Of a stretch of DNA of 64,000 nt, positions 9,430-21,100 are shown in pieces. The position numbers were made by a program, and so were the translations under genes. Below the pieces are notes generated by a model that did not search any database, was not told the origin of the DNA, and saw only the letters and a program-made list of their open reading frames with translations. Each line of letters starts with the position of its first letter. Within the stretch, counting starts at the first letter, position 1. The stretch is taken from assembly GCF_000764305.2 (NCBI RefSeq), contig NW_025934787.1, positions 62,001-126,000 of the forward strand. Reading direction: 5' to 3'. The stretch is from Hyalella azteca (lineage: Eukaryota > Arthropoda > Malacostraca > Amphipoda > Hyalellidae).

Positions 9430-11248
9430 GAAATTCTTTCTCGAAATGCTAGTTTTTATTCAACGAATGGCTGTTTAGGCGTAAATTTTTATCTCTGGAA
9501 GGGTGATTGCTATGTCATTAAAATGATTAAATCATTTAAATGACTATGTTGTGAATATGACAGGTAGACTATGTTGATACTTGATAATACGACACTTGAG
9601 TCGTTAACTCCAAAGACTCGTGAATACTTAATTGTGATGCTAAGTCTACGACAAGAAGACGAGTCCCATCACCTGTGGGTACTAGAGTAGAGTTTGAGCC
9701 TTCTTGACTAATTAAGGCTCTATGTTGTGTTCTTGAACTTGGAGAAGAGAAGCTGGTGATTACTGGTTAGGTAGCTACTGCCAAGTTGCCAACTTATTGG
9801 TTAACAGATCACAGATCATAACAGATGGACCAGAAATTGTGATTGATTGAATTTTCGTATGAGCCAACTGCCAAATCGCCAATGATGAGCCTCAGCGGGC
9901 TACCTATCCTAGAATTGTTTATGGGGCCCAGGCCCAGACTCCCAGTGAGCAGTGATGGTGTGACAGTCACTGTGTATTTGTGATTCATTTGGAAATTTGG
10001 GATCTTGCTGCCAGCCTGGTGGCTGGTGAGCCTGATACGAGTAACTGTGGCAGGCTAGGAATCAATAAAATTGAAAGAATTTTATCTAATGGGAACTCAC
10101 TGGAGAATTTGGTAGAAAATCTAATTTTAGTTATTTATTAAAAAGTAGGTACAAGGTAGGAGTTTACCATCTTGCTTCCAGGCCAAGGCCATGATAAGAA
10201 TGTTTTAGCGGCAGCCGGCAAGCCTAACCCCTATTGAACAGCTAGAACAATTATCTCCTATTTGATTGTTTATTGCATTATTTGCATATTCAAGTCACAA
10301 AGTTCCAACTTTCAAAAAAAAATTAAAATTTATGATTTTGAAGCCATGATGTTAGCTATTGTAAACTGTAAAGTGTAGAATTTTTCCAATAATGCCACTT
10401 AATATCATCTGATATTTTTCCAATTTCTGCACCCTGAGTTGGCTAGACAGTAAATAAAGAGCTTTTATTAAGTTAGGATGTTGGCATCTTAGGCTATAAG
10501 CTTTCCATTGAGCATTTCCAGTCTCTAACACGTTGACTGCGGTACAATCCACTGGTGGGTTGCAGGGTCTTTTATCCCGACAAATTCCATGATTTAGTTT
10601 TTTTTTTCAATTGCATTGACTAGCAAAAATTTGTGATGGTACTTTCTTATTAAATTTGATAAAAAGAAAGAAAGATGGATTATTTAATTTTGCCCCAGAA
10701 ACTATAAATTCAATGGTAAATATTGTATTATAGGCTTTTTTTGTCTGCAGAAATTTTTGAGATATCTGGCCGCACTCAGCATCTTGATTGGTAGCCATAT
10801 GTAATTTCTGCTTCAATCAACTAACTGATTGACACTATATTTATTGATGGTCTATTTCAATCAGTATCCATCTTCTGTTCTGGCTGTTACTCATCCGCCA
10901 TGCTTAAATCTGATGGTCAATGTTGCTCATTCAGCAACTGCCTTATTAATCATATATTCACTTATTTATACCTCAGCTATATTAGCTCTTTGCCTTCTAC
11001 GGCAAAATGTTTTTAATTGGCAAATTATAGTGATAGGAATGATTTAGAAGTTGAAATGTTAAACTTGAGGTGTCAACTTTGCTATTGTTTCACCTATGGC
11101 ATTTTAGAGGTTGAGCATGCCAGTCCACTGTCAAATAATTTTTGAGGCACAATCTATGTAGATAGCAGATGCCAAAAATTTTTATGTAGAAAGCATTAAG
11201 AAATTATTTATAAGAAAGGTCAATTTTCAGATAGTACTAGCTTGATCT
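9430..11248. other. non-coding stretch (probable 5' intron)
   Basis: AT-rich sequence with no recognised gene, element end or RNA. Short frames on both strands lack features. Confidence 0.45.
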
Positions 11249-11705
11249 TATGGGTGGATAGCTAGAGATCAGCATAGCCCAAGTCCACAGTGCCGTCAGT
11301 GCGATTCATACCTATACCTTCCCGAGCGTAACACAGCTGGGCATCTTCATTCCTTTTGACACAAAGCGCCCACCACAACAGCACCGTTCAGTCACAGGCC
11401 GCAGCGCATACAGGCCGGAGCACAACTGGTCGGGGCACAACAGGCCCTACCGCAACAGCTACTCCTAACGTAACCTAACCTAACTTAACCTGCGCCGCCT
11501 GTTGCGGTAGGGCCTGTTGCGCTCCGGCCAGTTGCGCTGTGGCGCTGTGGAGCAGTGGCGGTGTTGTGCAAAGCGGATTTACTGTTAGCCGGAGTTACCC
11601 ACAGCTCATTGATCTGAGGCTATGTGTAGATATTGCATGCTGATGGTTGGCGTTAGGCCAGGTCCTGTTCACGAGTCAATTTTATTACCCACGGCTGCAC
11701 TCCCG
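11249..11705 (+). mobile_element. palindromic repeat with CCTAA core, copy 2
   Basis: This is the shorter paralogue of 2724-3838. It has the same order of landmarks (tagagatcagcatagccc, ttcccgagcgtaa, aagcgcccaccac, a hairpin around degenerate CCTAA units at 11463-11490, gcgctccggccagttg, gatattgcatgctgatggt, cacggctgca). It lacks the TIR insertion of copy 1 and so shows the unoccupied site near 11305-11325. Confidence 0.65.
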
Positions 11706-12177
11706 ATTTTATCACTTATTCATAGTACAAAGATAGACCACAAGTTTGGAGGTGTCTTTTTGGACACATGCAACTACAATTATTCTGTGTTGATAATTAA
11801 GAGTTGTATCTTGTTTGCTAACTAATACTTTAATATCATGGTGGCACTGAAATGGGCCCTCAAGCTTTAAGCAGCTCATCATCAATGAAATTTCAATGTA
11901 CATTGTGGTACATATTGCAATATAAACAATATGGTTCAGCTTCAAGACTAGGCCATGTATGGTTGGTTTTTTGAATTTTACTCAAACTTCACAAGAAAAT
12001 ATGTTCACTTTAGATTGACTAACACAATTCACATTCATTAGATTGACTAACACATTATAGCTTTAGTGATCAACTGCTTTGGCATATGTGAAATGCTGTT
12101 TTGGTTCTGCTCCTCAGTTTCTTATTTCTGGGGGAATCTGGTAGACTCGACACATCTTGGCAAGACTGGTCGTCACA

Positions 12178-12193
12178 ATGGTGGACCGACTTG
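12178..12193 (+). CDS. PLEKHF2: PLEKHF2 exon 1 (coding part)
   Basis: ATG GTG GAC CGA CTT G, then donor GTGAGT at 12194, encodes MVDRL, the conserved Phafin N-terminus. It ends in phase 1. The exon probably begins at 12118 after the acceptor gctcctcag, giving a 60-nt 5' UTR. The start is chosen from the match to vertebrate PLEKHF2. The following intron is about 7.5 kb and contains the N gap. Confidence 0.85.
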
Positions 12194-15100
12194 GTGAGTA
12201 TCCCATGTGTATTGCATCGTTATTTGAGAATGTTTTGTTTGAATTAACTTCTGTTCAATTATGCATCAAGTAAACTAATAGACTTGTCAATTAGTGCTAT
12301 GTGGCTAACATGTTATAGTTTCCCTAGGCTGTCACGCTACAGTGCCACTAGGCTGCCATGCTGCAGTGCCACTAGGCTGCCATGCTACAGTGCCACTAGG
12401 CTGCCATGCTACAGTGCCACTAGGCTGCCATGCTACAGTGCCACTAGGCTGCCATGCTNNNNNNNNNNNNNNNNNNNNNNNNNNNNNNNNNNNNNNNNNN
12501 NNNNNNNNNNNNNNNNNNNNNNNNNNNNNNNNNNNNNNNNNNNNNNNNNNNNNNNNNNNNNNNNNNNNNNNNNNNNNNNNNNNNNNNNNNNNNNNNNNNN
12601 NNNNNNNNNNNNNNNNNNNNNNNNNNNNNNNNNNNNNNNNNNNNNNNNNNNNNNNNNNNNNNNNNNNNNNNNNNNNNNNNNNNNNNNNNNNNNNNNNNNN
12701 NNNNNNNNNNNNNNNNNNNNNNNNNNNNNNNNNNNNNNNNNNNNNNNNNNNNNNNNNNNNNNNNNNNNNNNNNNNNNNNNNNNNNNNNNNNNNNNNNNNN
12801 NNNNNNNNNNNNNNNNNNNNNNNNNNNNNNNNNNNNNNNNNNNNNNNNNNNNNNNNNNNNNNNNNNNNNNNNNNNNNNNNNNNNNNNNNNNNNNNNNNNN
12901 NNNNNNNNNNNNNNNNNNNNNNNNNNNNNNNNNNNNNNNNNNNNNNNNNNNNNNNNNNNNNNNNNNNNNNNNNNNNNNNNNNNNNNNNNNNNNNNNNNNN
13001 NNNNNNNNNNNNNNNNNNNNNNNNNNNNNNNNNNNNNNNNNNNNNNNNNNNNNNNNNNNNNNNNNNNNNNNNNNNNNNNNNNNNNNNNNNNNNNNNNNNN
13101 NNNNNNNNNNNNNNNNNNNNNNNNNNNNNNNNNNNNNNNNNNNNNNNNNNNNNNNNNNNNNNNNNNNNNNNNNNNNNNNNNNNNNNNNNNNNNNNNNNNN
13201 GGCTCAACGTATACTAGTGCGGGCTCAACGTATACTAGTGCGGGCTCAACATACACTAATGCGGGCTCAACATATACTAGTGCAGGCTCAACGTATACTA
13301 GTGCGGGCTCAACGTATACTAGTGCGGGCTCAACGTATACTAGTGCGGGCTCAACATACACTAGTGCGGGCTCAACATACACTAGTGCGGGTTCAACGTA
13401 TACTAGTGCGGGCTCAACATACACTACTGCGGGCTCAACGTATACTAGTGCTGGCTCAACATACACTACTGCGGGCTCAACGTATACTAGTGCGGGCTCA
13501 ACGTATACTAGTGCGGGCTCAACGTATACTAGTGCTGGCTCAACATACACTACTGCGGGCTCAACGTATACTAGTGCGGGCTCAACGTATACTAGTGCGG
13601 GCTCAACGTATACTAGTGCTGGCTCAACATACACTACTGCGGGCTCAACGTATACTAGTGCGGGCTCAACGCATACTAGTGCGGGCTCAACGCATACTAG
13701 TGCGGGCTCAACGTATACTAGTGCGGGCTCAATGCATACTAGTGCGGGCTCAATGCATACTAGTGCGGGCTCAACGTATACTAGTGCCAGCGTCCAGATG
13801 CTTAGCTCTCTTCTCAGAGGGAATGCGTTTGGGATATTTTTTTACTTCCTTAGCGTGTATTATTGAATTCTTTCTAGTGTCTGACACAAAAACCGTTTAA
13901 GTATTAAGCGGAATTAAAGTGCAAAGGATGCTCAATAATTGTCGTTGAAATGAAACTTGAACGAATGAATTTTTTTATCAGCTTTGCATGTTAACACATC
14001 AACTACTCTTGCCTATACTAACGCCTTTTAATGTTTAAGAACTCAATAAGATAGTGCCTCATCAGTTTGAGTTGAAAAGCCTCCCCTGAGGTAGCGACAG
14101 TGCACTCCAGCGCCTGAGTTTGAGTACGGCTCGTGTAGGGTGATGTACAATATATGTACTTCATAATATGTATGTTGAGTATTGAGTATTGAATATGTAT
14201 GTATGTTATACATATGTAATAATATGTATAAATGTTGAGGCAAGTACCGCGACCGACTGCGGCTGAGTACCCACAATAATTAGCTGAAAGTTCATGAAGA
14301 ATGATATGAGTTCTCATAAATAATAAACCCAGTCATCTGTATCGGGTGTCGCTAGGTCCGCAATATTTGTACGATCGTACCGTTTGCGTTTGCTCGTCAT
14401 TTGCTAATTCCCCTATGATCAGTTGCGTTGTTTTTGCTGAAGCTGAACAACTGCTGTGTTGCTGAGCTTAAGTTGCGTTGGGCTGAAGTTCTGCGTTGGT
14501 CTGATGCTTTAGTTTGGCTGGCTTACTTTGCCTTGCATTAATGTTGAAGCGGCTTCGTCTGTTCTAGTGGTCGAGCGAAGGAATTGTATGTATTTTTAAT
14601 TTTCCTTACCGAAGAACCTTTGATGCCGCCCATGCCTTTATTGTTATACAACATCACACTGTGCCTTTGATGTCGCCTTTGCTGCTTATTTCATTCCATA
14701 TTCGTTTATAAATTTCATCCAGATCTCTGTATTACATTACACGTGGATTTTATTTTTGACAAAAATTTGCTTGAATGGAAATGGTAATTTTTGAATCTTA
14801 ATTATTGACTGTTAAGACTGCGTTCACGTAGTGTTTATAGCTGTATCTTTATTTGAACTGACCCAGGCAGATGGTGAGAATATGGGTGTTAAGTGACTTA
14901 AGTCATTTCCTGGACGGGAAATATCGCTGGTGCTGCTTACATATGTACATTCTCGTAGCATCATTCTCGTAGTATCATTCTCTTCTTTTACTTCTTTTAT
15001 GACCAGTTATAGGGGGAGTGTTGATTATCCTTGCATTGTGTGATAAGCAAGCGATAAGCGCCTTGCAGTGAAATCGCCCTATTCCGCAAACCGTGTTAAT

Positions 15101-18100
15101 TTATTCATTTGCCGTTTTTTTTCTTTACGGGTGCTTTCCAGTAAGGCCCAAATGGTGCAGCCAAAAAAGACGCATTCTTTCTCTGTAACAATGTTTGCTC
15201 GCAGCAAAATATATTCAAATAAAGATTGTGTTAACTGGCGTCGTGAATGAAATTGTACTTATTGATTTGCTTGCGTTCGTTTCAGTGCAATTTTAATGGA
15301 GTATCTAACGGTAATTGTGTTCAATTTATGCAGAAGGAAACCATGGCGGGAATTAGCGCGACATTTCGGGACTCAAGAGACGAGCTCGATGTGTGGCGTC
15401 GCACTGTCGCATGCAGAGAGGATATTGCGAGCCCATAGCGGACATCTAAACTGTAGACTCTTCTGCACTTTAGGAACGACTTTTACACGTTGAGTCTGCT
15501 CCGAGTCAGAATCTTCTATTACTTGCGAGTTGGGTTTCGATATGAAGCGCTTCAGTTTTAGCAGGGTGGCCCAGTGGTTAAATTTAAGAGTACCAAGATT
15601 GGAGCAGAGAGGCGCGGGGTTGGATCCCAGCTCTGTGCGCCAGTTTCTGGTCAGAATCGGCAAGGAGGCTTGTAAAAACGTTCATCTTAATTATTTATTG
15701 TACCTATTACTGCAGCCTGAATCTTGACGTGCGTGCAGTATATTCTCCCGACCGCTGATCTGTGGCTGCTGCAGACATGGCGGTTACCGCTGTCGCCACG
15801 AAGCTGCCGTGCTGCACGAGGCTGTCGTGCTGCACTGCGCTGCACGAGGCTGTCGTGCTGCACGGTGCTGCGCAAGGCAGCAGTGCTGCACGGTGCTGCG
15901 CAAGGCAGCAGTGCTGCGCACAGCTCAGTGCAGCAGCAGTGTCCCTGATACCAGCGCCGTGTGTCGTGCGTGCCTCCCTCAGTTGTACTCGCGTCGCACT
16001 CACAGCGCTGCTTGCTGTTCTCTTGCGTCGTGCCGGATTATCGTGCGCTGTATCGTGTCATGTGATGCACTCTAGTACATTAGTAGATTATTTCGTCATC
16101 ATAATGTGGCTCTTGTGTGATCATGTGGTGGCTTTTGTCGTGAGTTAGTCAAATTGTTGGGTACGATGAGAACGAGAGCATTTGAAGCGTTAATTTACAC
16201 CGCAAAAGTATTTTTCAGTAAATGAAATATAGCTTGCAATTCTACATCGATGCTAATGATTTTCTCCAACAATAGAAGTGAATCACGCCCCCGCAAGTGA
16301 AATATTATATTCTTGATTTTTCGCTGAACTTTCGCCATGTCTAGAAATCCGAAATATTACACAGCTGTAACGCAGTAAAACTTGAACAGATTCAAGAGAT
16401 CGATTGATACTAACTTTCGTAATGTTTTGTATCAAGTGTTTTTACTATCATCAAATTTCAGGCCTATCGAATGCTTCAGAATTTGTAATCTAAACCAGTG
16501 ACTTGGCCGCTCAGAAGTTCAAGCGCTAGCACTGCATGCGGACGCGCTGGCGTAGAGTTCCGTGATACCAACCGAACACTTGAACTGCGATCTGAAATTC
16601 GAATGTCATATTCTGTTGTGATCAGGATCATGGTAAATTTGACGCTGAAAGTGAATACTGAAGCGGTGATACTGGCTATGGTGGTGTGTTCGAGTCAAGA
16701 ATTGATTGGCTTGATATAAATATTCGTATCGTTAAAATATTGGTTCGTCCTTGGCATGCGTTCGCTATGACCCATCTTCGTCACGAATTCATTTTTTGTA
16801 GGTGATAGGAGAAAAAGTGTGCATGACAGCGCTATTTTCCTACCTCTGCAAGTCCAGTTATAGTACCTTCAGCTAACAAAACACTATTAAAGTACCGCTG
16901 TAAAACTAGCAAATTACGCCATTTTTAATTCCATTCTCGTATTAAAGCCGTACTGCATTGTTAATGTATTCAATCGGCTCTTATACTCATAATTATCCTC
17001 TCAGAATCATCATATAAGTAGCCTTCATATCCTTTAGTTCAAATTCTGAAACAACTTACAGACTTGGTGGGGAAGATGCAGCTCCAGGTTCACTACGTTT
17101 TAACGCTTAATTGACACGATGATACGCGTGCAGTTTTTTCTCGATTGGGATTTTTTATCATATAATTGCAGTGATTGATGTGCAATTATTTGTTTGGCAT
17201 GTCTCACCGGATAATGAAAGTATCTTAGATCTTCACATGCAAATTTAAGAAGGATAGAATTTCTGAATAGGTCAAATATGAACCACCCTGAACGTTCGTT
17301 GCATTTACTATTCGTAACTATGACTCTTGCGGACGGTGACTGATCACATGCTGTACGAAATGGCGTTTTGTTGTGAGATATAACTATATAGTACCAATTA
17401 AGGAGGCGTAGTATTTTGCAAGTACATAAACATTTTCGACCTTCCAGCCACCGCCGACCAAATCTCTGCTTGGATATATATCAGTTAAATCCCCATATTG
17501 TCACGCGAGCAATTTTCAACCATTGTTCAACTATATTGCATTGAGACAGGTGAACTATCTTCTACCACCATTGGTAATTCATTCAGTCACTCAAATAATA
17601 TTACACTGTTCAAGTATTTAATCATAGATCATTAACCGAATTCCAACATTAAAAGTCGCAAGTGTCGCTGGGCATGAAATCAAATCCTTCGACTAGATAA
17701 AAAATATTGGGATTATTAGGATTCAAATAGATATAATTGAAGTGCAATTATATCTCATATAGAAGCTTATCTATTTAATTCGTGGTGCGATTCTCTATGT
17801 AAAAAAGTCTAAATTTACATTAAAAACTGCATGCACTTGTTGATCACTGTGCTATTCCTGCGTATGTGGTAGTATACTTAACATTTTATTCACAGCCACT
17901 TATGGTTGAACGAGTGGTTGCAATTTGATCTTTGCTGATAAGATAAGACCATGGCTTGTGCTTTTCATGTAAAGATTATTGACTTAACTTCACCATGACT
18001 TCTGTATATTAATAAAGTTTTACCTACACTAAAAGCATTTCTCGAGAAGTGATTGTGCGAGCCTCATGTTCTTGTATTCACAATAGCATTTCGCTTGAGG

Positions 18101-21100
18101 CTGCATTCAGTGAACTAGCAATTATGAAATTAAATCGCTATTTTTCAGCCTTACCTAGTTGTGTTCATTGGGTGTTTCTATTTTTAGCTCATGTTTCCAA
18201 GTTAACATAAAGCCTTCTTTATCTTGTTCGTGGAATCTTCTGTGGTAAACTTAAGTATTCGTTTATCATGTGCAATACATTTTGGCAGGTAGATAGGTAC
18301 GATCTAACAGAAATCGTCAGCAAATATCCGTTTAGGAACAAGTAAGGGTAATTACTTAGAACTGCAATCATCTCTTGTAGGTCACGAAAAATCGGCAGGA
18401 AGATTTATACACACGTCAGTTAATTTTAACCTACAGGAGTTCGATCGAAATACATTATCTACTCCGCGCAGTTTAATGCAACATTGATAACTGTAATCTT
18501 GATCGTCATCAGAATGCGAGCGTAAAATAATAATGTCCAAGTAGAGATTAGTTACGTGATCAGATTAAGAAGTGTTCACATTACTTTTCATGACACTTCT
18601 AAACATTTTCTTTAATGCGTTCGACACTGGTTGTTGTAACTGACAATTTATATTTAGCTGAACTGGAAGTTTCTCCATCAAGACTCGCGTCATGAGCATC
18701 TGTGAGTAACAACCGGACGTCAACACCTCACGTGCTGTGTCCATGACTCATGCTGCGTACGCGCACTCTTGCTATAGTCCAATTAATGAACTCTTACTAT
18801 GAGGAGTAGTTACAAGACTTGATATAATTGATAACTTTAAGTCAATTAACTTAATTTAATTTAGAAGAAATACGTAGCGAAATTTCAATAGTTTTATTGT
18901 AATTGTTTGAAGACCAACTCCACTATCAACCAAACCTAAATTGCCAAAAAAAAAAACGAGTGAAGTACCATAAAATCCTATCGATTACAGTTTCGAGCGG
19001 ACAGGAAATGCTCCAATAAGCGTTGTTTAGACAAAATTTTCGTTCAAAAATATGCACCAATTTCAATATCGTCAAATCTGATCACTTAAATGGAACTTTA
19101 CATAGAATATTCGGTCACTATAGTAGTTAAAATATTCTCAATAGTTATTATATTAAGGCATCATTGTGTAGCAAAAAGCTTGTGTTATGAGCGAGTCTTG
19201 TTTTGTCCGGAGTCTCAACTGCCATCACATTGATGGAACTTTATATGCAGGCTCAACGGTCATGTGCATGCTGAATGAGCAGATTCTGTAGGAAATGACA
19301 CGTTTTGTTGTGAATAAAACTCTAACAATGAGACAAATTGTTTTGCAACTTTTGCAATATTTTCGAATTTTTGTTTCATGATGACATGTTCAGGCTCAAT
19401 ACTCATATCATTGAAGAATGATTTGTGTTGTGAGCGCAGTGAATTTAAGTGCAGTAAATAGAAGAATCATTGTGTTATGTGTTGCGATGACATGTTCAGT
19501 CTCAACAGTCATATCATTGAAGAATGATTTGTGTTGTGAGCGCAGTGAATTGAAGTGCAGTAAATAGAAGAATCATTGTGTTATGTGTTGCGATGACATG
19601 TTCAGTCTCAACAGTCATATAATTGAAGACTGATTTGTGTTGTGAGCGCAGTGAATTGAAGCCCAGTAAATAGAAGAATCATTGTATTGTGAGCCCAGTA
19701 AATAGAAGAATCATTGTGTGTTGCAGTGAACAGCGAGGCGAACGCTCGGCGCATCGCGCTGGTAGAGTCGTGTTTCGGGGCGTCGGGGCAGCCGCTGGCA
19801 GTACCCGGCCGAGTGCTGGTGGGCGAGGGCGTCCTTACCAAAATGTGTCGCAAGAAACCCAAGCCGCGACAAGTTTTCCTCTTCAATGACATCCTCGTCT
19901 ACGGCAACATCGTCATGAGCAAGAAGAAGGTAGATAACACTGCGTTATCACTTCCTTATTCTTCTTGATTGATTTTGTGTCTAAATTTGATTTCTTGCTC
20001 CACCATAGATTAATTTTCTCGTTCCCGACCCTGATTTATGCTGTGAAATTTTATGTGTTTTTACGTTGTTTGTAAATACGAGGTTCATCCTTCTTTCCTC
20101 CCGCCATGGAATTTAGCTTGACATTCTAATTTACATTGTCGGCATACCTAAGATGAATTTTGTAGCCCACGAAATTTATCTTTTGCATTCTGATAGCCAT
20201 TTTCAACATATCTATGTTGAATTTATCAGCCCATGTAATTTATGAAAATGGAGCTCATCTGACATTATTTCCACTTGCTGTAGTGTCTTTTTATTTGGAA
20301 AGTATTTTCGTTTATAGTACAAAGCCACAATGACTATTATATATTCTACTTTTTCAGTTTGCACATGCTTACTTAATTATCTAATTAGTGTTTGGAAAAA
20401 CTTGTCCAGCAATTCCTGTAAGAGAGCTTGTCCATATCAGTAAATCTGGTATACTTGGCTTCACTGAAAACCTACATGAAATTTAGATAATTAATTGAAG
20501 GACATTGCTACCTGCTCATGTACAATTTATTGCATGGAATATATTTTATAGTTACCTATATGGTTTTATATTCAAAAGACCGCTAAGCACAAAACACTGT
20601 GTTCCCTGACAGTACAACCAGCAGCACATCATTCCACTGGAAGAAGTTCAGCTGTCATCTCTAGACGACAATGGCCGTGAGTACAGCAGTCAATAATTAG
20701 TGCAATCAGTGATCATGTTAACAAGCTATAGAGAAAATCACGGCATGCGCTGAGACGTCTGTGGAGCATTCATATGTAGGATATTTTCTTTTGGTAATAC
20801 ATGTGAATGCTATTCATAAAGAAATTGTGGATGCGATCCATGAATAAGCGAATATTGTCACATCTTTGGTTCATTAATACTACTGAAATGATTAAATATT
20901 TTTAAAATAATATTTTTTTGGCATATTGATTAGTAAGATTTATTTATTTGGCTTATTGATTTAGTATAATATGAACAATGAAGTAAGAATATTACTTAAG
21001 AAGTTGAATCCTGAAGCACGCATAGGGCGGAACAGGAACATGTCAAAATTGTATGCTAATAAATAACAACTTAGTTTAATATGTAAATAGTTGTGTTATA

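Noticed and set aside
12284..13900. Long open frames on both strands around the gap (for example GSTYTSA repeats)
   Set aside because: They consist of minisatellite translations plus Ns; the 21-bp and 24-bp periods keep any frame open.
14041..14380. Solo LTR suggested by AATAAACCC and nearby sequence
   Set aside because: No TG..CA boundaries, target duplication or second copy could be found.
15564..15640. Functional tRNA gene
   Set aside because: A/B boxes are present but the cloverleaf arms do not pair and the sequence continues into a tail shared with another copy, so it is a SINE.
15707..16148. Cys/Ala-rich overlapping frames in GC-rich DNA
   Set aside because: Repeat-driven, open in several phases on both strands, no family resemblance.
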